Source: DATACN01 sp038215095 (GTDB lineage: Bacteria > Actinomycetota > Thermoleophilia > Solirubrobacterales > Thermoleophilaceae). Taken from it: a stretch of 22,085 bases of DNA. The stretch is from positions 1 through 22,085 of the forward strand of contig JBBQRG010000051.1 in NCBI GenBank assembly GCA_038215095.1, in the 5' to 3' direction. Positions 7,406-13,615 of this stretch are shown here, in pieces; position 1 is the first letter of the stretch; each line of letters opens with the position of its first letter. The notes beneath the pieces were generated by a model. That model ran no database searches. It was not told the origin of the DNA and was given only the letters and a program-made list of their open reading frames with translations. The translations under genes were made by a program, and so were the position numbers.

Positions 7406-7804
7406 GTGACGTCGGGGATACCGCCTGAGACCGACAGCCGCGACGTCGCGCTGACCATCCCCGCGCGGCCCGATTACCTCGTCCTCGCCCGGCTTGCGCT
7501 CTCCGCCGTCTGCCGCCTGACGCCGCTCTCGGCCGAGGAGATCGCCGACCTGAAGCTCGCGATCACCGAGGCGGCCAACGACTTCGTCGACGATGCACGA
7601 CCCGACGACGACGAGGGTCGGCTGAGCTTTTCCTTCAAGTTGCTCGACGACCGCCTGCTGCTCGAGCTCGAGGGCCCGCGCGGCTCGGTGTCCGACGTCG
7701 AGCGCGAGCTGGGCCGCGCGATCATCGACGCAACCGTCGACGAATGCGACTTCGGCGACGGCCGGACGATGCTCGTCAAGTACCTGGCCGAGACGCCTGG
7801 ATAG
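7406..7804 (+). CDS. RsbW/SpoIIAB-like ATP-binding (anti-sigma type) protein
   Basis: A 132-residue single-domain GHKL ATPase-fold protein. The helix ADLKLAITEAANDFVDDA carries the N-box Glu and Asn typical of anti-sigma serine kinases of the RsbW/SpoIIAB/BldG-partner type. The second nucleotide-binding box is weak: the D-x-G-x-G position reads ELEGPRGSV, and the C-terminal GDGRTMLVKYL resembles the last strand and helix of the family. The GTG start has a strong AAGGAG 7 nt upstream that overlaps the previous stop, so expression with the IMPase gene is likely. No sigma factor or anti-anti-sigma gene is present in the window. It may control a stress sigma factor encoded elsewhere, which would suit the trehalose genes next door. 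Confidence 0.75.
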   Translation: MTSGIPPETDSRDVALTIPARPDYLVLARLALSAVCRLTPLSAEEIADLKLAITEAANDFVDDARPDDDEGRLSFSFKLLDDRLLLELEGPRGSVSDVERELGRAIIDATVDECDFGDGRTMLVKYLAETPG

Positions 7805-7807
7805 TCT
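7802..7807 (+). promoter_or_regulatory. -10 hexamer of a leaderless promoter for the TreT-type gene
   Basis: TAGTCT ends 8 nt before GTG 7816 and begins on the TAG stop of the preceding gene. There is no purine-rich SD between it and the start codon, so the transcript would be leaderless or have a leader of a base or two. No clear -35 is seen. The same hexamer occurs upstream of ssb. Confidence 0.5.
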
Positions 7808-7815
7808 GCCGCGCT

Positions 7816-9048
7816 GTGCTGCAGCCGATCGCCGTAGGCCACAAGAGCCTGGCCGACTACACGCACCTTGCGGGCAAGTCCCTCGTCCAGGAGATCAAGG
7901 ATCTCTCCGAGGGGCTCCAGGGCCTGAAGGTGCTCCACCTCTCAGCCACCGCCTTCGGCGGCGGGGTCTCCGAGATCCTCTACACGCTGATACCGCTGAT
8001 GAAGGACGTGGGCATCGACGTCGAGTGGCAGGTCATGCTCGGCCGCGAGGAGTTCTACAACGCCACCAAGCGCCTCCACAACGCGCTCCAGGGCAACCCG
8101 GAGTCGCTCAGCGACGAGGAGTGGAAGATCTACGAGCGCTTCAACGCGCTCAACGCCACCGAGATCGAGGGCGGCTGGGACGTGATCATCGTGCACGACC
8201 CGCAGCCGCTCGCGATCCGCAAGCACGTGCCCGAGAAGGGCAAGAAGTGGGTCTGGCGCTGCCACATCGACCTCTCGGAGCCCAACCCGGAGTCGATCGA
8301 CCACCTGGTGCCGATGATCCGCGAGTACGAGGGCTCGGTCTTCCACGTGCAGGACTACGTGCCGAAGGGCCTCGACGGCGCGGCCACGCCGCACATCTGC
8401 CCGCCGGCGATCGACCCGCTGTCGCCGAAGAACATGGCGCTCTCGCCCGAGGACGCCGCGTTCGTCTGCGACCAGTTCGGCATCGACGTGGACCGGCCGC
8501 TGATCTGCCAGGTCTCGCGCTTCGACCCCTGGAAGGACCCGAAGGGCGTGATCGACGCCTACCGCAAGGTCACCGAGGCCATGCCTGAGGTCCAGCTCGC
8601 GCTGGTGGGCTCGATGGCCACGGACGACCCGGAGGGCTGGGAGTTCTTCAACTCCACGATGGCCTACGCCGACGGCGACCCGGACATCCACATACTCAAC
8701 AACCTGAACAACGTGGGCGCCATCGAGGTGAACGCGTTCCAGTCGCAGGCCGACGTGGTCATCCAGAAGTCGACCCGCGAGGGCTTCGGCCTGACGGTCT
8801 CAGAGGCGCTGTGGAAGGCGCGGCCTTTCATCGGCGGCAACGTGGGCGGCATTCCGCTGCAGGTGCAGGACGGCGAGACGGGCTACCTCGTGTCATCGCC
8901 GGAGGAGTGCGCGGACCGCGCGTTGCGGATCCTGCGCGAACCGGAGCTCGGAAAGCGGCTCGGCCGCTCGGGCAAGGAGCACGTGCGCAAGCACTTCCTG
9001 ACGCCGCGACTCCTGCGCGACTGGCTGCGTATCTTCTCGGAGGAATGA
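7816..9048 (+). CDS. treT: TreT-type trehalose synthase (GT4 glycosyltransferase)
   Basis: 410 residues of a retaining GT-B glycosyltransferase closely patterned on trehalose glycosyltransferring synthase, which joins ADP- or UDP-glucose to glucose to form trehalose. Recognisable stretches are HLSATAFGGGVSEILYTLIPL, DVEWQVMLGREEFYNATKRL, VIIVHDPQPLAI, VWRCHIDLSEPNP, the ICPPAIDPLSPKN hinge, the donor-site QVSRFDPWKDPKGVIDAYR and the C-terminal KSTREGFGLTVSEALWK. The frame is open further upstream, but GTG 7816 (VLQPIAVGHKSL) begins the family-like sequence and lies 8 nt after a TAGTCT hexamer. The gene ends in an ATGA overlap with the GT20 gene. Trehalose protects against desiccation and osmotic stress; a related disaccharide product cannot be excluded from sequence. 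Confidence 0.88.
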   Translation: MLQPIAVGHKSLADYTHLAGKSLVQEIKDLSEGLQGLKVLHLSATAFGGGVSEILYTLIPLMKDVGIDVEWQVMLGREEFYNATKRLHNALQGNPESLSDEEWKIYERFNALNATEIEGGWDVIIVHDPQPLAIRKHVPEKGKKWVWRCHIDLSEPNPESIDHLVPMIREYEGSVFHVQDYVPKGLDGAATPHICPPAIDPLSPKNMALSPEDAAFVCDQFGIDVDRPLICQVSRFDPWKDPKGVIDAYRKVTEAMPEVQLALVGSMATDDPEGWEFFNSTMAYADGDPDIHILNNLNNVGAIEVNAFQSQADVVIQKSTREGFGLTVSEALWKARPFIGGNVGGIPLQVQDGETGYLVSSPEECADRALRILREPELGKRLGRSGKEHVRKHFLTPRLLRDWLRIFSEE

Positions 9049-10508
9049 ACTCGGACATCCCCCTCGTCCTCGTCTCGAACCGCGGCCCCGTGACGTTCGA
9101 GGAAGGCGAGCCGCGGCGCGGCGGCGGCGGCCTCGTCACGGCTCTGAAGGGATTGGTCCATCACCGCGACGCGCTCTGGGTGGCGTCGACCATGAGCGAG
9201 GGCGACGCCGAGGAGAGCCGCAGCCACGACGGCAAGAGCTTCGAGGTGGAGCTCGACGACGCGACCTACCGAATCCGCCTCGTCGAGAGCGACGCCGAGG
9301 CCTACGACGGCTTCTACAACGTGGTGGCTAACCCGCTGCTGTGGTTCATCCAGCACTACCTCTGGGACCTCTCGAACGCGCCGGACATCCGCCGCGGCGA
9401 GGTGGACGCGTACGAGAACGGCTACTGCCGCGTGAACACGGACCTCGCGCATGCGGTGCTCGAGGAGGTCGAGGACGTCGACCAGGCAGTGGTGATGCTG
9501 CACGACTACCACCTCTACACGGCGCCGAAGGTGATCCGCCAGGAGCGGCCCGACCTCTTCCTCCACCACTTCGTGCACATCCCGTGGACCCAGCCGGACG
9601 CCTGGCGCGTGCTGCCCACCGAGATGCGCGAGGACATCTACGAGGGCGTGCTCTCGAACGACATCGTCGCCTTCCACACGCGCTCCTACAGGCGCAACTT
9701 CCTGCTCTGCTGCCGCGAGCTGTTCGACCTCGACGTGGACGAGGAGGCCGGCGTCGTGAACTTCGAGGGCCGCGACGTGTGGGTGCGCGCCTACCCGCTC
9801 CCGATCTCCGCCGAGACGTTCCAGAAGAACGCCCAGCGCCCGGCGGTGCACGAGTACGAGCGCGACATCCTCCGCCGCCGGCGCGAGCACCTGATCCTGC
9901 GCGTGGACCGCGCCGACCTGTCCAAGAACATCCTGCGCGGGTTCACGGCTTTCGACCTTTTCCTCGAGCAGCACCCCGAGTTCAAGGAGCAGGTCACCTT
10001 CATCGCCCACCTGATCCCGTCGCGCCAGGACGTGCCCGAGTATGCCGAGTACCTGGAGCGGATCGAGGCGCTAGTGGCCGTTGTCAACCACCGGCACGGG
10101 ACCACAGACTGGATGCCGATCGACCTGCGCCTGCGGGAGAACCTCGAGGAGGCGATCGCGGCCTACAAGCACTACGACCTGCTGATGGTTAACGCGATGT
10201 TCGACGGGATGAACCTGATCGCCAAGGAGGGCCCGCTCGTGAACGAGCGCAACGGCGTCTCGCTGCTGTCGGAGAACACCGGCGCGCACGAGGAGCTGGC
10301 CGACTTCGCCCTCTCGGTGAACCCGTTCGACGTGCAGGAGCAGGCGGACGCGATCCAGCGCGCCCTGACCATGTCCGCCGAGGAGCGGTCCTGGCGAGCG
10401 CAGGGCTTGAAGCGGATCGTGACCGCCCGCGACCCAGGCGACTGGGTGGACGCCCAGCTGGCCGACATCGAGGCGAAGCGCGAGGGGAAGACGCCGGTCG
10501 AGGCTTAG
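9045..10508 (+). CDS. otsA: divergent GT20 trehalose-6-phosphate synthase (OtsA-like)
   Basis: 487 residues of the GT20 fold. Conserved parts are PLVLVSNRGPVTFE with a glycine loop GGGGLVTAL, FYNVVANPLLWFIQHYLW, VMLHDYHLY, FVHIPWTQPDAWRVLP, the phosphate-contact segment RVDRADLSKNILRGF, and MVNAMFDGMNLIAKEG followed by LLSENTGAHEEL. OtsA makes trehalose-6-phosphate from UDP- or GDP-glucose and glucose-6-phosphate. The usual L-R-D-G-M-N is M-F-D-G-M-N here, and the acceptor segment reads PWTQPDAW instead of the common PFPTPEIF, so the donor or acceptor may differ. ATG 9045 overlaps the TreT stop (ATGA) behind TCGGAGGA, an SD with almost no spacing. No OtsB phosphatase is present in the window. 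A family assignment is firm; the exact product is not. Confidence 0.85.
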   Translation: MNSDIPLVLVSNRGPVTFEEGEPRRGGGGLVTALKGLVHHRDALWVASTMSEGDAEESRSHDGKSFEVELDDATYRIRLVESDAEAYDGFYNVVANPLLWFIQHYLWDLSNAPDIRRGEVDAYENGYCRVNTDLAHAVLEEVEDVDQAVVMLHDYHLYTAPKVIRQERPDLFLHHFVHIPWTQPDAWRVLPTEMREDIYEGVLSNDIVAFHTRSYRRNFLLCCRELFDLDVDEEAGVVNFEGRDVWVRAYPLPISAETFQKNAQRPAVHEYERDILRRRREHLILRVDRADLSKNILRGFTAFDLFLEQHPEFKEQVTFIAHLIPSRQDVPEYAEYLERIEALVAVVNHRHGTTDWMPIDLRLRENLEEAIAAYKHYDLLMVNAMFDGMNLIAKEGPLVNERNGVSLLSENTGAHEELADFALSVNPFDVQEQADAIQRALTMSAEERSWRAQGLKRIVTARDPGDWVDAQLADIEAKREGKTPVEA

Positions 10509-10512
10509 AAGC

Positions 10513-10543
10513 TGTTCCGGAATAGCGACCCGGCACCGGAACA
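10513..10543. promoter_or_regulatory. perfect 8-bp inverted repeat between otsA and the VOC gene
   Basis: TGTTCCGG at 10513-10520 is repeated in inverted form as CCGGAACA at 10536-10543, with 15 nt between. It begins 5 nt after the otsA stop and ends 27 nt before the VOC start. There is no T-run after it, so an operator for the VOC gene or a 3'-protecting hairpin for the otsA mRNA is more likely than an intrinsic terminator. Confidence 0.45.
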
Positions 10544-10570
10544 CGTCGATCAACCGAAGGAAATCGCAAC

Positions 10571-10921
10571 GTGACGACGATGAGCGAAGCAGGCAGGCAC
10601 AGAGTTCTCGGGCTCGGCGGCGTCTTCATCCGCGCGCGCGATCCGGCGGCACTCGCGGCCTGGTATCGCGAGCATCTCGGCTTCGACGTGCACGACTTCG
10701 GCGGCGCCTTCGGGGCGATCTTCAAGTTCGCCGAGCGCGAGCCCGGTTATCAGATCTGGACCGCGTTCCCGGCCGAAACACCGTACTTCGGCAACGCCGC
10801 CCAGCCGCAGATGCTCAATTTCCGAGTGGCCGATCTCGATGGCCTGCTGGCGCAGCTGCGTGCCGGCGGGGTCACGGTCGACCAGGAGGTCCAGCGTTCG
10901 GAATACGGGGCGTTCGGCTGA
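10571..10921 (+). CDS. VOC (glyoxalase/bleomycin-resistance fold) protein, cut short by TGA
   Basis: 116 residues of the vicinal-oxygen-chelate fold: LGGVFIRARDPAALAAWYREHLGF opens the first beta-alpha-beta unit and LNFRVADLDGLLAQLRAGGV the second. GTG 10571 is preceded by GAAGGAAA with about 8 nt spacing; ATG 10580 is an alternative. Reading stops at TGA 10919-10921 after SEYGAFG. The same frame then continues CVDGEGNRVELWQPPEAGEAG to TAG 10985, which is the normal end of VOC proteins; family members usually have Trp at the TGA position (FGW--DPEGN-VELW). The truncated product lacks the last beta strand and its Glu, a usual metal ligand. A recent TGG to TGA nonsense change, a sequencing error or readthrough would all explain this. 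The substrate is unknown. Confidence 0.7.
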   Translation: MTTMSEAGRHRVLGLGGVFIRARDPAALAAWYREHLGFDVHDFGGAFGAIFKFAEREPGYQIWTAFPAETPYFGNAAQPQMLNFRVADLDGLLAQLRAGGVTVDQEVQRSEYGAFG

Positions 10922-10987
10922 TGCGTGGACGGGGAGGGGAATCGGGTCGAGTTGTGGCAGCCGCCGGAGGCTGGGGAGGCGGGCTAG
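10922..10987 (+). pseudogene. detached 3' end of the VOC gene
   Basis: Twenty-one codons in frame with the upstream VOC gene, encoding CVDGEGNRVELWQPPEAGEAG and ending in TAG. They match the conserved C-terminal strand of VOC proteins (D-E-G-N-R-V-E-L-W-Q-P). The stretch has no start codon of its own and is best read as the rest of the same gene after an in-frame TGA. Confidence 0.75.
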
Positions 10988-11031
10988 AGTTCATCGGCTG
11001 CGCCTCATCCGCCGCGATCGGGTCAACGCCA

Positions 11032-11388
11032 TTAGGGGTCGGGGTCTGGGGTGAATTCGCCGCTAGTGGGCGGTGGAGGCGCGCTGCCGCTACAGGTGGA
11101 CAGCGGGCAGCGGACAGTGGGCAGTGGTGGCTTGGGTACCGGCGCCGGTGGCTTCGCCGGGCGGGGCTTCGGGTGCTGGTGGATTCTCGGCTTGCTCGGC
11201 TTCGGCCGCCGCTTCCGCCTCGGCTTTGCGCGGGGAGGCAGGGGTGTCAGGGGGCCCGTGACGCGGGGTAGCGGTGGTGGTTGGGGCTTCGGAGCGGGGC
11301 GCTCCGGCCATGACCAGACCAGCGTGGCTGCGGCCAGCGCGGCCGCCAGCCGGCCGACGTTGCCCCATCTGACCCGGCGTGCACGCAC
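11032..11388 (-). CDS. small proline-rich protein with an N-terminal membrane helix (hypothetical)
   Basis: 118 residues from GTG 11388. Residues about 9-27 (GNVGRLAAALAAATLVWSW) form one membrane helix or uncleaved signal after a basic start. The rest is a tail dominated by Pro, Lys and Arg (PPRAKPRRKRRPKPSKPR and similar) with two Cys near the end. I do not recognise the family. An AGGGAGG lies directly before the GTG, closer than ideal. G/C bias at third positions favours this frame over the other frames of the 10988-11460 interval, which has no other convincing gene. It diverges from rpsF and converges on the broken VOC gene. A short anchored protein with a cationic, wall-spanning tail is the simplest reading; chance coding in GC-rich DNA remains possible. 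Confidence 0.45.
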   Translation of the reverse strand: MRARRVRWGNVGRLAAALAAATLVWSWPERPAPKPQPPPLPRVTGPLTPLPPRAKPRRKRRPKPSKPRIHQHPKPRPAKPPAPVPKPPLPTVRCPLSTCSGSAPPPPTSGEFTPDPDP

Positions 11389-11441
11389 GCCTCCCTAAGC
11401 GGGGAGGGGGGTCGATCCGGCCCCTGGGCGAACCGGGCCGT

Positions 11442-11450
11442 TGCTATCGT
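11442..11450 (+). promoter_or_regulatory. extended -10 promoter element for rpsF
   Basis: TGCTATCGT is a TGN-extended -10 (TATCGT at 11445-11450) that ends 10 nt before ATG 11461. The transcript would have a leader of only a few bases. It overlaps a possible GTG start at 11449, which argues for ATG 11461 as the real start of rpsF. Confidence 0.45.
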
Positions 11451-11460
11451 GCGCCGCTCG

Positions 11461-11871
11461 ATGGCTCGCCTGTACGACCTCATGCTGCTCGTCGACCCGA
11501 CCGCTCCCGAGGAGCGCCAGTCGGCCGTGCTCACCGAGGTCGAGCAGCTGCTCTCCGGCGGCACGGTGCACGGCACCCACGACTGGGGCACGCGCCGGCT
11601 CGCCTTCGAGATCGATCACCGCGTCGAGGCGGACTACCGGCTCTGGCAGTTCGAGGGCGATCCGGCCCTGCTCGAGCGGCTGAACCAGCGCCTGCGCATC
11701 ATGGACGGGGTACTGCGCTTTCGGATCATCCGGCTGAAGCCGGGCGCGCCGCCCCCGCCGGCCCCGCGCGACGCTTCCGCCCGTCCGCGCGAGGAGCGGG
11801 AGCGCGAGCCCGAGGGCCGTGTCGCGGCCCGTGCCGCCGCCGACGCGCCGGCGCCCGAAGAAGAGGCCTAG
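11461..11871 (+). CDS. rpsF: 30S ribosomal protein bS6
   Basis: 136 residues. The N-terminus MARLYDLMLLVDPTAPEE followed by GTHDWGTRRLAFEIDHRVEADYRLWQFEGD is the bS6 ferredoxin-like fold that pairs with bS18 on the small-subunit platform. The core ends near residue 100 (FRIIRLKPG); the remaining 35 or so residues are a charged Pro/Arg/Glu tail ending in EEEA, longer than in E. coli before its added glutamates. ATG 11461 is preferred over GTG 11449 because bS6 normally begins with M-x-x-Y-E/D-x-M and because a -10 element covers the GTG. Usually rpsF is followed directly by ssb and rpsR. Here an inverted YihY-family gene intervenes, and the two genes share the CTAG at 11868-11871 as their stops. 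Confidence 0.95.
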   Translation: MARLYDLMLLVDPTAPEERQSAVLTEVEQLLSGGTVHGTHDWGTRRLAFEIDHRVEADYRLWQFEGDPALLERLNQRLRIMDGVLRFRIIRLKPGAPPPPAPRDASARPREEREREPEGRVAARAAADAPAPEEEA

Positions 11872-12692
11872 GCCACCGCGCGCTCGCGGCGACGCACCTC
11901 GCCGCGCACGATCGCGTCCAGCTGCAGCCCGCCCAGGAACACGACCGCGCTGGCGTACAGGTAGGCCATCACGACGATCACCGTCGCGAGGTGGCCGTAG
12001 ATCGACTGGTAGTTCGCGATGTCAGTGAGGTAGAACCCGAAGCCGAGGGACATGGCCAGCCAGGCCACGATCACGAGACCCGTCCCGAAGCTCACCCACG
12101 GCAGCGGCCGGCGCACGCCGGGCGCGAAGTGCGCCAGCAGCCCGACGGCCAGCGCCATCAGGGCGGCGGCTACGGCCCAGCGCGCAAGGAAGGCCGAGAT
12201 CGCCAGGAGCGCCGGCATGTCGCCGAGCAGCAGCGGGACGAAGCGCGCCACCGCGAACGAGCCGACCAGGCAGGCCGTCACCGCGATCGAGAGCCACGCC
12301 GACAGCAGGTAGCGCTCCTTGAAGGAGCGCTCGCGGCGGCTGTCGTATATGCCGTCGAGGGCGCCCATCACGGCGCGCACTGCGCCGGACACCTGCCACA
12401 GCGCGAGTACGAAGCCGCCGGTGAGCCAGAACACCTGCTTGCGGTCGACCACCTGCGTCACCGTGTCATTGATCACCTTGTAGCTGGCGGCCGAGACGCG
12501 CTGGCGAACCTCGGGCGCGAGGTCGGTGTGCCAGATGCTGGTGAGCTCGAGGAAGCCGAGCATGGCCAGCGCGAAGAGCATGAACGGCACGACCGCCGTG
12601 AGGACCTGGAAGGAGATTGCGCTCGCGTAGGTGAGCAGGTCGTTGCGCTCGAACCCGTCGAGCATCTCCTTCGCGAGCTGCCGCAGCTTCAT
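11868..12692 (-). CDS. YihY/BrkB-family integral membrane protein
   Basis: 274 residues from ATG 12692 (MKLRQLAKEMLDGFERNDLLTYASAISFQVL), a typical YihY/virulence-factor BrkB-family N-terminus in which a short amphipathic helix precedes the first membrane helix. The open frame to 12812 adds 40 residues without family character. About six hydrophobic helices are visible, with the family patterns ALWQVSGAVRAVMGALDGIYD and IYGHLATVIVVMAYLYASAVVFLGGLQLDAI close to the C-terminus. The biochemical function of the family is not established; older names as ribonuclease BN are wrong. It sits against the grain between rpsF and ssb. Its stop overlaps that of rpsF by 4 bp, and its start faces ssb across about 137 nt. 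Confidence 0.88.
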   Translation of the reverse strand: MKLRQLAKEMLDGFERNDLLTYASAISFQVLTAVVPFMLFALAMLGFLELTSIWHTDLAPEVRQRVSAASYKVINDTVTQVVDRKQVFWLTGGFVLALWQVSGAVRAVMGALDGIYDSRRERSFKERYLLSAWLSIAVTACLVGSFAVARFVPLLLGDMPALLAISAFLARWAVAAALMALAVGLLAHFAPGVRRPLPWVSFGTGLVIVAWLAMSLGFGFYLTDIANYQSIYGHLATVIVVMAYLYASAVVFLGGLQLDAIVRGEVRRRERAVA

Positions 12693-12786
12693 GCGGGACC
12701 CGTACCTATGTGAACGATCAGCCAAACACCGCGCACCTTCCAGCAACTTCCTGGGCGCGAGCGTGCGACTGATCCGGTTGCGTTTG

Positions 12787-12792
12787 TAGTCT
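12787..12792 (+). promoter_or_regulatory. -10 candidate for the ssb-rpsR-rplI-dnaB unit
   Basis: TAGTCT lies about 38 nt before the ssb ATG, the same hexamer as before the TreT-type gene. A promoter is needed here because the inverted YihY gene separates ssb from rpsF. No convincing -35 is visible. The expected leader of about 30 nt contains GAGGAAGGA as the SD site. Confidence 0.35.
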
Positions 12793-12806
12793 CGATCATC
12801 GATCGA
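12792..12806. promoter_or_regulatory. short palindrome TCGATC-ATC-GATCGA before ssb
   Basis: Two 6-bp inverted arms with a 3-bp centre directly follow the -10 candidate of ssb, in the region that diverges towards the YihY gene. The position near the expected transcription start suits an operator or a small leader hairpin. The arms are short, so this could be chance. Confidence 0.3.
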
Positions 12807-12829
12807 AGACACGAGGAAGGAAGCAGCAC

Positions 12830-13285
12830 ATGGCAGCTACCAACATCAACCGCGTAGTCCTCACCGGGAACCTAACGCGAGACCCCGAGCTCCGCAGCAC
12901 CCCGAGCGGCACCCCGGTGTGCAGCCTGAGGGTCGCCTGCAACACCCGCCGCAAGGACGGCTCCACCGGAGAGTGGGTCGACAAGCCGAACTATTTCGAC
13001 GTCACGGTCTGGGGCGGCCAGGGCGAGAACTGCGCCACGTACCTCCAGAAGGGACGTCCCGTCGCGGTCGACGGCCGGCTCGAATGGCGCGAGTGGGACG
13101 ACCAGAACGGCAACAAGCGCCAGGCGATCGATATCATCGCGGATTCCGTCCAGTTCCTCGGCTCCCGTGACGGTGGCGAGAACGGCGGCAGGTTCACGCC
13201 GCAGAGCGACGTCCCCGCTGACACAGGGGACTTCCAGCAGGCGCCGGCAGCCGCGGGGAGCTCGGACGACGACATTCCGTTCTGA
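12830..13285 (+). CDS. ssb: single-stranded DNA-binding protein SSB
   Basis: 151 residues. The OB-fold covers about residues 1-112, with NINRVVLTGNLTRDPELRSTPSGTPVCSLRVACN, FDVTVWGGQGENCATYLQKGRPVAVDGRLEWREW and AIDIIADSVQFLG. A Gly/Gln/Pro-rich linker follows, and the acidic tip DDDIPF is the conserved docking peptide for replication and repair partners. The protein coats single-stranded DNA as a tetramer during replication. ATG 12830 has a strong SD (GAGGAAGGA, about 8 nt upstream). It is first in a unit running through rpsR, rplI and dnaB. Confidence 0.97.
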   Translation: MAATNINRVVLTGNLTRDPELRSTPSGTPVCSLRVACNTRRKDGSTGEWVDKPNYFDVTVWGGQGENCATYLQKGRPVAVDGRLEWREWDDQNGNKRQAIDIIADSVQFLGSRDGGENGGRFTPQSDVPADTGDFQQAPAAAGSSDDDIPF

Positions 13286-13311
13286 TCCCGACCTAGCGAG
13301 CAATCAGCCCA

Positions 13312-13599
13312 GTGGCGAAGCAGCGTGGCGACACATCCCAGCGTGGCGACAAGCGCCGGCGAGACCGGCGTGGCGGCCCGCCCGGAGGCGGGCGGCGCAA
13401 GTCGTGCCCTTATTGCCGGGAGAAGCTCGACGAGGTCGACTACAAGGATGTCAACGGGCTTCGCCGCGCCGTCTCGGATCGCGGCAAGATCCGCTCGTCG
13501 CGGGTCACGGGCGCCTGCCGTCGCCACCAGGCTCAGCTCGCCAGGGCGGTCAAGCGGGCTCGTGAGCTTGGCCTGCTGCCCTACGTCTCCGACAAGTAG
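13312..13599 (+). CDS. rpsR: 30S ribosomal protein bS18, zinc-binding type
   Basis: 95 residues. The conserved core is KSCPYCREKLDEVDYKDVNGLRRAVSDRGKI, then SSRVTGACRRHQAQLARAVKRARELGLLPYV, the part that binds bS6 and 16S rRNA. C-P-Y-C together with C-R-R-H forms a possible zinc site, the zinc-retaining (C+) version found in many actinobacteria; zinc-free paralogues replace such proteins under zinc starvation. GTG 13312 begins 27 nt after the ssb stop without a clear SD. The N-terminal arm is very basic and contains a short 18-nt tandem repeat encoding QRGD twice. Confidence 0.95.
   Translation: MAKQRGDTSQRGDKRRRDRRGGPPGGGRRKSCPYCREKLDEVDYKDVNGLRRAVSDRGKIRSSRVTGACRRHQAQLARAVKRARELGLLPYVSDK
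13321..13351 (+). repeat. 18-nt tandem repeat in the rpsR 5' end
   Basis: CAGCGTGGCGACA occurs at 13321-13333 and again, identically, at 13339-13351, a period of 18 nt or six codons. It encodes two QRGD copies in the basic, disordered arm of bS18. Repeat slippage would keep the frame. Confidence 0.6.
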
Positions 13600-13615
13600 G
13601 CCGGAGAGCTAGCTC

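Noticed and set aside
10919..10924. TGA in the VOC gene as a selenocysteine codon
   Set aside because: The position corresponds to Trp in the family, not Cys at an active site, and I see no convincing SECIS-like hairpin directly after it. Other genes here use TGA as a normal stop.
11390..11407. CCTCCC-TAAGCG-GGGAGG hairpin as an intrinsic terminator
   Set aside because: The stem has only six pairs, has no T-run on either side, and lies at the 5' end of the small minus-strand ORF rather than after a gene. The purine arm is better read as its SD.
13321..13351. Duplicate RGD motifs in bS18 as a functional adhesion motif
   Set aside because: The protein is a ribosomal component and the motif results from an 18-nt tandem repeat in a basic arm.
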